Shown here: piece after piece, positions 23,601 to 36,800 of the stretch
How the letters are laid out: the number at the start of each line of letters is the position of its first letter
Position numbering within the stretch: the stretch's first letter is position 1
NCBI RefSeq assembly: GCF_000485595.1
Contig: NW_014577390.1
Location: 121,072 to 185,071 of the forward strand
Length of the DNA: 64,000 bases
Direction: 5' to 3'
Origin: Priapulus caudatus
Taxonomy: Eukaryota > Priapulida > Priapulimorpha > Priapulimorphida > Priapulidae
The notes under the pieces: model-generated
The model's database searches: none
What the model saw: the letters and a program-made list of their open reading frames with translations, nothing else
What the model was told of the DNA's origin: nothing
Translations under genes and position numbers: made by a program

Positions 23601-26600
23601 AAATGAGTCACTTGGGGTGATTTTTTAATTTCCAGATAACCATATGGTGATATTCTGCATCTAAAATTCTGGTCAAACATTTTTGAGAATCGGATAAGAA
23701 ATAAAAAAGTTTAATTAATTATAAGTATATTAAGTGATAAATCATATTTAAAGTTATTTAATTAACCCTTGAAAAATCAGAAGAGTGAGAAAATCGAGTC
23801 TAAAATATGGCCAACTTCATATATATATATTGATATATTTGATACAAACTAGCAAAATTATATCTTTTAAAGATATTATATGTATATTTCACCCAGATAT
23901 TCTGATAGAAAACATTCTATCTATTGCAGTTAAATCTCCTGCATCTAATCACAAAAACAAAAATTTAATGCCTATATTATATAGTTAAAACCACGCATAG
24001 CATAAAATCTGTATGTGCGACTTCCGACTCATTTGGCTATAACGGGCCACATATATATAACCAAGCCCCGTGCAATATTGTTGCTTGGTCAATCAAGTTG
24101 GACCAGTGTAATCATTTTTCGCGCATACACCTTAACTTTTGTGAAGTCTTGGTGGCACTTCCCTGGCATGCATTCTTTTACAATGTTCTTGTTACAACAT
24201 TGATTAGTTAGAGCTGCCTGTCAAGCAGATTCTGCAAGCCAATTCTGCTTTCCTCCACTGTTCGTGGCACATCTGAGTAACAATAATGGTAGGGCAACTG
24301 TGGACATGTAACAAGTGCTACAGTTCCAAGGCAGTGGCATAAGGCAGTGCTACTGCAATAAATGAATTTCTCACTGTATGAATATGTACCCACAGAAACA
24401 GTACTGTATGAACCCACAGAAATGTGAACTCCGTGCCATATTGTATCCTTACCATCGTGATATTAATGTATATGTGTTGCCTGCATGTAGGATAACAACT
24501 TAAGCCACATTGCCAATTGCACGGGGACAGTCGATGATGCTGGGACTGCAAAACGTCTGCTACATGAGAGAGAAGTAGAGCTGAAGTCTCTGCAGGATGT
24601 TGTTAGGTTGGTATCATGCATGGTAGAAGGAAGTGTGATAGCGGTCAGCAGATGAAGTAGACCTGAAGTCTCTGCAGGATGTTGTTAGGTTAGTATCATG
24701 CTTGGTAGAAGGAAGTGTGATAGCGGTCAGCAGATGAAATAGAGCTGAAGTCCCTGCAGGACGTTGTTAGGTTAGTATCATGCATGGTAGAAGGAAGTGT
24801 GATAGAGCAGCCGTTAGCAGATGAAGTAGAGCTGAAGTCTCTGTAGGATGCTTTTACGTTAGTGTAGGGCATTGTAGAGGGAATCGTCTAACTGCAGCAC
24901 ATTTATCTCTCTCTCTCCCTCTCTCTCTCACTCTCTGCCTCTCTGTCGTACCTGCATGTGTCTGGCGTTTACAGGCATTTACTATAGCCTGTTACAGGGT
25001 GCGAAATTAACGGGAGTCGGGAGTCAAATACTACCTGTTTTACTGTCGGACTCCCTGGTTTGACATATGCAGGAGTCTGTGTGACTGCCTGAAAATTCTG
25101 CTATACTAATTAGTTTGTTCCAGAGCACGGCCTCGCGCAATTACCGTATTTTTTCAGCTACTGTCCAATGAAAATTTGGCAGACGTGCAACTGCATGAAT
25201 CTTAAAAATAAGCACATGCGTTATTGTTAAGATCTTTAATTTTGAACCTCAGACTGCGGACTCCCTCATTTTGCTGCGGACTCCCTGTTTTTGAGGGTAG
25301 GGAGTCCGTTGGACTCCCGTGTTCAAAGGTTAATTTCTACCCCTGCTGTTATACTATTGATGTGAAACATGGGGCAGCCACACGAGAGGAACGTGAATCA
25401 ATTTCGTAGATGTGTACAACACTACAAAATAGTGCAATGTCTTTGATTAAAATGAAATACATGTGTAATAATAAAATCACACCGCCGTCTGTGTAGAACT
25501 GGTGCTGCCAACTGTGGTTGAGTGTTCCCATGCTATTTGTGCACATTTAGGAGACAGAAGCTTGACATTGAATCACTGAACACACAGCTCAGCTCAGCTC
25601 AACTACAGAAGTCACCACTAGGTGGCAGCAGGGAGCCAAATGAAGCAGATGCATTAGTAAAGGTGAGAATTAGAAAGAGAAATGTGAAATATTAGCAAGC
25701 CACAAGAATAATTTTATTTAGAGTAAGTTTCTTTTCATATTTCTCTTTTTATTTTCTGTTTAAATATGTGATTGTATAATTAAACAAATGGTTCACATAT
25801 GCGTAGGGCAATTATATATTTTTTTTCTTCAATTTGTTTCGTTTTTTTATATATATAAAAATGCTTAGTTGTAAGTGGATACACTTTCAGCTGAAAGACC
25901 TAAAGAAAAAGCTGCAGTTTATAGAGTCTCAGCTCCATGCTAAAGATAAACAATTGGTTGCTATGGAAACTGAGCTGCGTCTAGTCAATCGCAGTGTTCT
26001 GTCTCAGGAGGCAGATAAGGCAGAATTGAAGGCCCAAGTATGTAGCCTGTGTGCTGTTCTCTGCTGTGCTGTGCCAATCGTAGTGCTGGTGGTCACCTCA
26101 CATGATGAGTTGTATAGTCTAATGAAACCTCAATCATCAATGCTATCGCCAGTGTTCTCCTCAGATTTTTAATGCATGTCAGGTCTGACATGCCTTCAAA
26201 GCTGAAGCTGCTTTTGTGACATCCCATAGATTCTCTGACATGGGTTAGTTGCCTAATCGACATGCCTTAATTTCCATGTGCGTTTACTTTGACAATCGCT
26301 ACATAGTCATGCTGTGTTTTCACAGCTTGATGTGTACTTATCTTCGAACAGATTGAGTTTACCTGTGTATTTGGGTTGCTTATGACATGCCTAATTGACT
26401 CCAATTATTTGAATTGCTCAATTGCCTGACATGCCATCTTAAATTCTTTGGGAGAACCTTGTATCCTACTAACTTATTCTATTTATAGAGGAATCTGCAA
26501 CAGATGCCATCACTGTTTGGTCGCGTAACACCTGACGTAAGCTGTCACTGTCACCCTTTATGTGATTTGTGTGAACAACATGTGTTGTATGACTTATCTC

Positions 26601-29600
26601 TGCATTTAAGCTTCTGTGTATCTCTATCTCCTTCCAGTACTTAAGGAAACCTCAATCCCTTCCACACTCACATTAATGGTCATTGTTAAACTCACTGACT
26701 CGTTATTGTTACAGTTAAACAATACGAGCAAAGATGTACAATTACTCAGAGATGCAAACATCACACTGGAGAGAAGGTTTACTGCAGAGTACGATACAGT
26801 GAGTACCCCATTCATCATATTAAGCCGCCATCCATTTAATCAGGTTTAGTTAAGCACCGCAGCAATGGCTCAATGTTAGAGTGCTCGCCTCGCATGCGGA
26901 AGGTCGTGGGTTCAACTTCCGGCCGGGTCATACCAAAGACTTGAAAAATGGTACACACTGCTTCTCTGCTTAGCACTCAGCAAAAAGAGATAGAGTGTGA
27001 AAAAAACTTCCCGTCACCGGTTGATGTTAGTAAGGTCATACAGTCGTAAAAAATCTGCTTCAAATAAATTGTGCAATGAAAGAGCTGCCAAAAACTGGAC
27101 CGAGCCAGATTCCTGGAGTGGGTTACTGATGTGGATTTAAACCCTTGAGTCCAATATAGAATAAAGTAACCGAAAAAAAGAAGAAGAAGTTATCTTCACC
27201 TGCAGGCATGAAAATTTTCCGCGTTTCCGCAGATTTCCGCTTTTTTCCCGATCCCAGAATTGTTTCCGCGTTTTCCGTTTTTTTCCGAGTTTACGTGCAA
27301 GCTAGGCAGCAGGCTAGACTGGTACCCGTAGCCGTAGACGTGTGTGCGTGAGCGCGTGTGTGCGACATGTGTGCGTGAGCGCGTGTGCGTGACGTGTGTG
27401 CGTAAGCGCGTGTGTGCATGAGCTCATGTGTGTGGCGTGTGTCACGGTGTGTGTGTGTGCGGCGTTTGTGCGTAAGCGCATGTGTGCGACGTGTGTGCGT
27501 GAGCGCGTGTGTGCGACGTGTGTGCGTGAGCGCGTATGTGCGACGTGTGTGCGTGAGCGCGTGTGTGCGACGTGTGTGCGTGAGCGCGTGTGTGCGACGT
27601 GTGTGCGTGAGCGCGTATGTTCGACGTGTGTGCGTGAGCGCGTGTGTGCGTGAGCGCATGTGTGCTGAGCGCGTGTGTGTGATGTGTGTGCGTGAGCGCG
27701 TGTGTGTGCGACGTGTGTGCGTGAGCGCGTGTATACGACGTGTGTGCGTGAGCGCGTGTGTGCGACATGTGTGCGTGTGCGTGAGCGCGTGTGTGCGTGA
27801 GCGCGTGTGTGCGACATGTGTGCGTGAGCGCGTGTGTGCGTGAGCGCGTGTGTGCGTAAGCGCGTGTGTGCGTGAGCGCTTGTATGCGACGTGTGTGCGT
27901 GAGCGCGTGTGTGCGACGTGTATGCGTGTGCGACGTGTGTGCGTGAGCGCGTGTGTGCGACGTGTGTGCGTGAGCGCGTGTGTGCGACGTGTGTGCGTGA
28001 TTACGGCGGTGTGTGTGACGGTTGTGTGCATTCTGAGCGCGTATTGCTGCTGTGAGCGCTGTGAAGCGCATCTCTTCCGCTTGTTGGTTGTTTCTTGCGT
28101 TTTTGTGTGTAACGTGAGCGGCATGTGTGTGCGGTTGTGCGTGAGCCGCATGTGTCGTGACAGTGTGTGCTGAGCGCGTTGTGCGTGAGCCCGCTGTGTG
28201 TGCCGCAGTGAGCCGTCAATTCACTGCAAAGCGGCGCCAGCGACAAACGCTTTAAAACTGGATGTATATAATTTAGTTTTGAGACGTTGTAGTAATTACT
28301 GTATCAACGTCTTAGCTCATTACAATTTTTTTTCTTTTCCCATTCTTTTTTTGGGTGGGGCTTTTTGGTTTTGCCCCCTCCCACTTTTAGATTGGAGGGC
28401 GGCCGTGGCCCCCCCTGCCCCCGACGTCTCGGCGCCTCTGATTGTGACCCCAAAATTAAAAAACTCGGCCTACCGGTGGAAGGGGTACTTCCGCCCCCCG
28501 GGCTTTGGAGTTACCCCCTCCCCGCTCCTGCGGGGTTTCCAGTGTTTTCTTTATACGTCATTGTTCATGCCCTGCACTTTATTATGTCTTATATATGTCG
28601 CTTATTCGCACTTATTCCTTGTTGCCTTTGTTCACGTAAGGGCATCACTCTTGCTCGCTTTAGTAGGTTAGGGTTAGAAGCAATCACGGGTTATCAGTGC
28701 TCAAAATGTTGAGTGAAAACACTGCGGGGTGAGTGGAACTTGCCTAAATGCTCATTTCACTCGCCCTTGATTGAACTGCTGGGCGACTACCTTTTTGCCA
28801 ATGCATGCAATGCATCGCCTCATATTTCAGCTGGCTGAGTGTCTGACAACAGTGTCGGCCAAATAATTAACTTCTGCCCTCTGACACAAAATATGTTTGT
28901 ATATATTATATACTTATTATGATACTTAGTGCATTTTTATGCTGATACCTTCTGATACAGATAAGCAGTTTATTGTTGAACATTTTATTACAGGCCAGTG
29001 GATTAATTTTCGGAAGAGTGGATTGAAGTTTTGACTGGCCTATATTTTTATATTTGGGCGACCTGGAATTTTAACGAGCTTTGAGCACTGGTTAGGATGC
29101 ATATATTAAAAAATACATTATACATTATATCCTGATTATATACATTTTTTATCAAACACTTGCAGTATCAGTTCTCCTAATATCTTCTTTATCCATACCT
29201 TTATTCTACTGCTTATAGTTTCCAGAAGGAGAAGACTGAGAGTGGTAGCTGAAGGAAGGATATGAGAGTGCATCTAAGCAGCTAGAGAGAAGGCAAAACG
29301 GAGCAGGAGAGACTGCAGATGGAACGGGACCGTGAACACAACTCTGCAGTAATCATGAAGGTGTGCCAAGTTATTAGTACTGTGTCGCTGTATAGTATCT
29401 CATACTGCACAGGATAAACATCAGTAACCCAGTGTTACATAGATATCTCACACTGGCACAGGTATAAATATCAGTACCAGCTGTTAACATAGATTCTACA
29501 CTGGCCAAGGATAAATATAAGTAACCAGCTTGTTAACATAGATAGCTTCACACTGCAGGATATATCCAGTAACCAGCTGTTAACCATGATACTCTCAACT

Positions 29601-32600
29601 GCCAGGATACCAATATAGTAACGTCAGCTGTTAAACATAGATATCTCTCCACTGCAGGAAAACTCAGTAAGCCAGCTGTTAACATAGATATCCTCATCAA
29701 CTGCCAGGATAAATATCAGTAACTCAGCGTGTTAACATAGATATCACATCACTGCAGGATCAAAGTATCCGTCTAACCAGCTTGTTACATAGATCATCTC
29801 ACACTGCAGGATAAATATCAGTAACTGCGTTAACATAAGATACTCACCTGCAGGATAAATATCCGTAACCAGCTTGTTAGACAAGCTACTCACACACCGT
29901 GCAGGATAAACATCAGTAACCAAGCTTTAAACATAGATATCCACACGACTGCAGGATAAACACATCAGTAACCAGCTGGTAACATAGATATCTCATCCTG
30001 GCAGGAGAATACAGTATCATCCAGTAACACTGTTAACATAGATATCACACACTGTCAGATAAACTATCAGTACCAGCTGTTAACATAAGATATCTCACAC
30101 GGCAGGATAAATATTCAGTAACGCAGCTGTAACATAGATATCAACACACTGAAGGATAAATATCGTAACAGCGTTAACATAGATATTCACACTGCAGGAT
30201 AAATATGCAGTACAAGCCTGTAACATAGATCAACCGTCACTGAAGGATAAATACTCGTAACCCAGCTGTATACATAGATATCTCCACAACCCCTCGCAGG
30301 ACTAAATCACTCCGTAACCAGCCTGTTAACATCAGATATCACATCACCTGAAGGATAAATATCAGTAACCAGCTGTTAACATAAGATATCCACAGCCTGC
30401 AGGATAAACATCAGGAACGCCCAGCTGTTTAACATAAGATATCTCACACTTGCAGATAAACTATCAGTAACCAGCTGTTAACGATAGATATCTCACACTG
30501 CAGTATAAATATCAGTAACTAAGCTGTTAACATAGGATATCACACACTGCAAGGATAAATATCAGTAAGCGCAGCTGTTAACATAGATATCCACACTGCA
30601 GGATAAAAACAGTAACTAGCTGTTAACATAGATATCACACTGACTGCAGGATAACCTATCAGTAACAGCTTTAACATTAGATATCTACCCGCGACTACTG
30701 CCAAAATAAATACAGCTAACCCAGCTGTTAACATAAGATATCAGCAACTGCAGGGATAAACACACAGTAACCAGCTGTTAAACATAGATATCTCACACTG
30801 GCAGGGAAACATATCATAACGCAGCCTGTTATAATAGATATTCTACACTGCAGGATAATATCAGTAACTAGCTGTTAACATAGATATCACACACTGCAGG
30901 AATAAACATCAATCAACCAGCTGTTAACATAGATATCTCTAAGCACTGAGGAAAATAACAAGTAATCCAGCTTTTACCAAGAATATGCTCACACTGGCAG
31001 GATAAACATCCAGTAACCAGCTGTTTAATATAGATAGATCTCTCACCACGGCAAGGATAAATATCAGTAACCAGCTGTAACATAGAATCTCACATCTGCA
31101 GGATAAATATCAGTAACTAGCTGTAACATAGATATCACACACCTGCAGGATTAATATCATCACAGCTGTTACATAGATTTCTCACAGCCTGCAAATAAAC
31201 ATCATGTAACAGCTGTTAACATAGATATCACACACCCGAGGATAAATATCCGTAATCCAGCTGTAACATAGATATCACACACTGAAGATAATATGAGTAA
31301 CAGCAGCTGTTAACATAGATATCACATCACGAAGAATATAATATTAGTAACGTCATGGCGCTGTAAATCATAGATATCACACACTGAAGGATAAATACTC
31401 ATAACTCAGCTGTTAACAAGATATCTCACACTCTGCAGGATAAATACTCAGTAACTAGCGTTAACATAGATTAATCACCACTGCAGGATAAACTCAGACC
31501 AGCTGTATATAGATATCTCACCTGCAGGATAAATATCAGTAACCAGCTGTTAACATCAGATATCTCACCACTGCATGTGATAAATATCAGTAACCAGCTG
31601 TTAACATAGATATCTCCACACTGTCGGCAGATAAACTCAGTAACCAGCTGTTAACATCAGATATCTCACACTGCAGGATAACATCAATAACAGCTGTTAC
31701 ATAGATATCTCCACACTGCAGATAAATAAAGTAACCCAGCTGTTACATAGGATATCCACACTGCAAAATTAAACATAAGTAAACTAGCTGTTAACCAGAT
31801 ATCACACACTGGCAGGATAATATCCGTAACCACCGCTGTTAACTTAATAGATATCAACACTGAAGATAATATATAGTAAGCCAGCTGTTAAAATAGATAT
31901 CCACAGTCGAAGGATAAATATAGACCAGCTGTTAACATAGATATGCACATCACTGAAGTGATAAATATCAGTAACCAGCTGTAACATAGATATCTTCACC
32001 TGTCAGGATAAATATAGAACTAGCTGTTTAACATAGGATATCAACACCTGCGGAATATACATCAGTAACGCAGGCTGTTAATGATTAGATATCCACAGCT
32101 GCAGGATAAATATCAGTAACGCAGCTGTTAACATAGATTCTCTCGACACTGCCCGATAATATATCATAACAGCTGTTAAGACATAGATATCTCCCACTGC
32201 TAGGAAAACAGTCAGTACCGCAGCTGTTAACATAGAAACTCACCTGATGGGCGAGATAAATAAAGTAACCCAGCTGTTAACATAGATATTCAACTGCAGG
32301 ATAAACATCAAGTAACCAGCTGTATTTAGATATCTCACATCTGCAGGATAAATATCAGTACACACTGTTAATCATAGATATCAAACACTGCAGGATAAAT
32401 ATCCAGTGAACCGAAAAAAGAGCTCAGCCAGCTGTTAACATAGATATCTCACACTGCAGGATAAATAATAGTAACGCAGCGTACACATCGATATGCACAC
32501 TAGCTGCAGGATAAACATCAAAACCAGCTGTTTACTATAGATATCTCACACTGCAGGATAAATATCAGTAAGCCAAGCGTTAACATAGATATCTCACATT

Positions 32601-33766
32601 CGCAGGATAAACATCATAACCAGCTGTTTAATATAGATTATCTCACACTGCCAGATAACATATCAATAACACAGTCTGTAACATAATATCTCACACTGCA
32701 GAATCAATATCAGTACCAGTCTGTTAACATAGTACAACAGCACTGCAGGATAAACATTCTTAGTAACCAGCTGTTAACCATAGATATCTCACCTTGCAGG
32801 ATAAATTATAGAGTAGACTTCCAGCTTTAACATAGATATCTCACACTGCAGGATAAACATCAGTAACCAGCTGTTAATAAGATATCTCACACTGAGCAGG
32901 AAAAATATCAGAACAGCTTGTTTAACATAGATATCTCATCACGGTAGGATAACTATCAGTAGACTAGCTGTTTCACATAGATATCAGCATGTCTTTCACT
33001 GCAGGATCAATATCGAGTAACCGCCTGTGTAACATAGATACTCACAGCCTGCAAGAACCATCAGTAACTAGCTCGTAACATAGATACTCACAGCACTGCA
33101 GGATCAAATATCGCGCACCAGCTGTAATCATAGATACACACAGCTGAAGATAAATATTAGTAACCCTGTTAACTATAGATACACACACTGAAGGATCAAT
33201 AATTAGTACCCAGCTTACCATAGATACTCACATTTCAGGATAAACAATCCGCACGGCAGCTGTTAACATAGATATCTCACACTGCAGGATAAATATTCAG
33301 TAAACGCAGCTGTTAACATATATATCTCACTCCGAAGGTAAATATACGAACAGCTGTTAACATCGATGCACATTCAGATAAACATCAGTACCAGCTGTTA
33401 ACATAGATATTCACACTGAGGTAAATAGTCAGTAACCAAGCTGTTAACATAGATCTCTCATCACTCGGCAAAATAAAATTCAGTAACCAGCTGTTTAATA
33501 TAGATACTCACAGCTGCAAAATAAACATCAGTAACCAGCTGTTAACATAGATGTTCCTCGTTGTAGGATAAGTGTCAGATCGAGGAAAGTGCAAGGATGA
33601 AGGTAGGGGAGGAGCTGGAGAAGATACAGCTGGAGTTGTCAATGTACCGTCACCGGTTGGAGGCGAGTCAGGAGAGCTGTTCAACTCTGCGTGAGGAGAG
33701 GAACTCTCTAGCTGCCGGTAAGCGTGATGCAAGCACGCGCACACACATACACAACCACACACGCAT

Positions 33767-33817
<51 letters not shown>

Positions 33818-36800
33818 TACACTATCAGATGCACATGCACACACGCATGCACATTTGCAGGCACACCATCACACAGGCACACACATGCGTTTACAAGTGT
33901 AGGCACATACGCACACATGCTGAGAGGGTCTATGTCCCCCGGGTTATTATCGGAGGGTACCCTGGTAACTATTTGATATGTCGGACCGTACCTCGCCTAC
34001 TCCACTAACGAATCTAGGGAGTCACCTACGCCTACTCCCTAACCCTAACCCTAACCCTAACCCTAACCATATCAGATAGTAACCAGGGTACGTTCTGATA
34101 TATCGAACCGTACCCAGGGTACCCTCCTATAGTACCCTGGTGGACATAGACCCTATGAGCTGCACACATGCACACATGCACAAATACACTATTGTTGACC
34201 ATTGTTAACTGTTGTTAGTATGGTTGTTGACTATTGTTGACTCTTATTATCTGTTGTAATATAACCATTGCTGACTGTTGTTGTTCACCGTTATTGTGTA
34301 ATCATTGTTGAATTTTGTTGTTGACTGTTGTTGCATAACCATTGTTGACTGTTATTGCGTAACCATTGTTGACTGTTGTTGTTGACTTTTATTGTGTGAC
34401 CAATGTTGACTGTTGTTAATGACTTTTATTTTGTAGCCATTGTTGACTGTTGCCGTACCCTTGTATACTGTTGTTGTGTAAGCATTGTTATTGACTGTTG
34501 TTGAATATTGTTACGTAGAGGTTCACAGTTTGCGGCAAAGCCTGGCGAGACAGGAAGCACGAGTATCAGATGTGGAGCAGCAATATCAGCAGACACTTGC
34601 CAGCACGCACAACCAATCCTTGTATGATGTTGAGCGTCTGCATAAGGACCGTGGCAGCATCGAAGGGGAGATGAAACAACTAAGGTGTGCCACTGAGCTG
34701 CAATTGCAGTGAGCTTAACTTGTGGCGAGAAATTTGCTTTCATACTCTTTGTGGTAACTGAGAAATATCAAAAATATCATTTTTAGATAAAAATTCAAAA
34801 TTTGTGTTGTTAAATAATTACGTGCTTGAAATTTAATGAAATCTTTAGGCTTGAGCATAGAGATACATCTCATCTATAAATAAAACGTGATTGATTTGAT
34901 TCATCTGTAAATAAACACTTTCTCTTTATTAGAGCAATGCCCCTGCAAACACTTGAGTGTATCCTTAACGAGACCTCATTACTAAGCATTATTTTTAGAA
35001 CGTTATTACAGAATGCTGATTGACTAGAGCTGCCTGTCGATCACACCAGGCACGTAGGTCGGTTGCCCTCCCTGAACGCACAGTGTTTCTGTTCTCGACA
35101 AATACCTCTGATAACTGTCAATGTATGTGGCTGATGCAGAAGAGAGTTGGAGCAGACACAAGGGGCGCTGCGGCAGGCGCAGGCCGCGGTCGCCACGCAC
35201 GAGCGGACAACGGAACGCTTGCAGGAGCAGACGCTGCAGAGTGAAGCACTGCGGACGAGAGCAGCATCGCTGGACACGCAGAACTCTCAGGCTCTCGGCA
35301 TCATTGCTGAGCTAAAGGCAGAGCTGGCTGCTCTCACTGCCACTAACCGCCACCTGCAGGTGCAACGACATATAAAACCCTCATCAACATATCAATCAGC
35401 AATCTCACAGCAATATGCGCGCACACGCATGCACGCACACGCACACGGCACACGCACACGCACACGCACACGCACACGCACACGCACACACACACACACA
35501 CACGTATATAAATATACATTACTTTATTATATATATCCACAAATGCAGACACACGTCATGGTTAAGTATAAATCAACAATCTCACAGCAACATGTACTTA
35601 ACTCAGCTGGGCCTGAATTAATTTCATGCAAACATTGATCCCTCTTAGTTTAATAACAAGTTCCTGGCCTAGGCAGTTCTTGCAATCATGTTCTGTAAGC
35701 AGCTTTGCTTACTTATGTATAAATTTTTTTTTGCCTGCATTATTTAACGTTATTTCAATGTAGAAGCTCTTGTGTAGATAAATAGACGTGCTAACTTCAA
35801 CCCTCTTCTACATTATTATTTGTGTGCATTTCCATTGCTATATGTTAGGCATTCTCCACATTGACACTTGTTTAAAAGACTATGTTTGTTCTGCATTTCT
35901 ATGAGCCAACATTGCGTATCATGTCCTTTGTGCACCGCTTATAACTTGCGTAAATTTTACCTGCAATAAACTCTTTCTCACTCTAGCACCTCTCAATGTC
36001 CAGGCTGTTATCATAATTACTCTTTTCCAGAGCTAATGCTTGTCGATGTGAATCAATGATTCTATGAACCCTTGCCTTGTACAGGAGAAGTTGGAGGAGG
36101 TAGGGATAGAAAGGAAGGCTGTGGAAGCACGGCTCGACAAGCAGCAGTTGTCTACAGAGGTGCAGCTTCAACATGCCGAGCAGAAACATCACCAGCAGCA
36201 GCGCCATCTAGAGGAGGATAAACAAGAGATTGTCACCCGAATCAACAAGGTAATGTTGTTACACAGCATCTGTGTATTCTCTCCACATTTTATTTACTTC
36301 CCTGAATCACAAATACAGTCAAACCTGTGTGTGAGGGTCACTTAAGGGCAACTTGTAGTGTGACAACTTGTTGAGAACCTTTATAGATGTGTTCATTCTA
36401 TGGAGGTTGTTTTATTGTGTAACTCCCACTCAATAGAAGGGCCAAAAATCATACTATAGACAGGTGCTCCTTCTACAGAGGTGTCCACTAACATTGGTTT
36501 GACTGTGTGCATATTAGGCCTTACAAAAACAGGTAAGTTTTCGAGGCAGTATAAACATTCACCATGTTCTTATGTATTTTGTTTTGTTTTATCTATAAAC
36601 TTGCAAAGACTTGATGAAACCAGCTGCTGTAATATTGTTTCTAAACCTGAAATTTGATTTGATGCACATGATTTAAGCAGAACTAGTTTCATCATCATTA
36701 ATTATATGCACTTCCACCAATGATCTTCACTCAATCTCTACACCACGAATGATTAATGTGATACCCTCCCGCTCACAGATCACTCATTTTTGTCACAGTA

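Noticed and set aside
27291-28151. Long His/Thr/Arg-rich frames on the minus strand and Cys/Val-rich frames on the plus strand
   Set aside because: The 27-bp repeat keeps all these frames open. There is no start context, splice logic or domain.
27205-28540. Possible hAT element starting CAGGCATGAAAATTTTCC
   Set aside because: The left end looks right, but no matching right end or 6-bp/8-bp duplication could be found downstream.
29390-33565. CRISPR-like array of regular repeats
   Set aside because: The repeats are head-to-tail with no unique spacers, in an animal intron. It is a satellite.
34035-34075. Telomere (CCCTAA)n
   Set aside because: Only a few units, inside a MITE with inverted ends and flanked by gene exons. 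It is interstitial, not a chromosome end.
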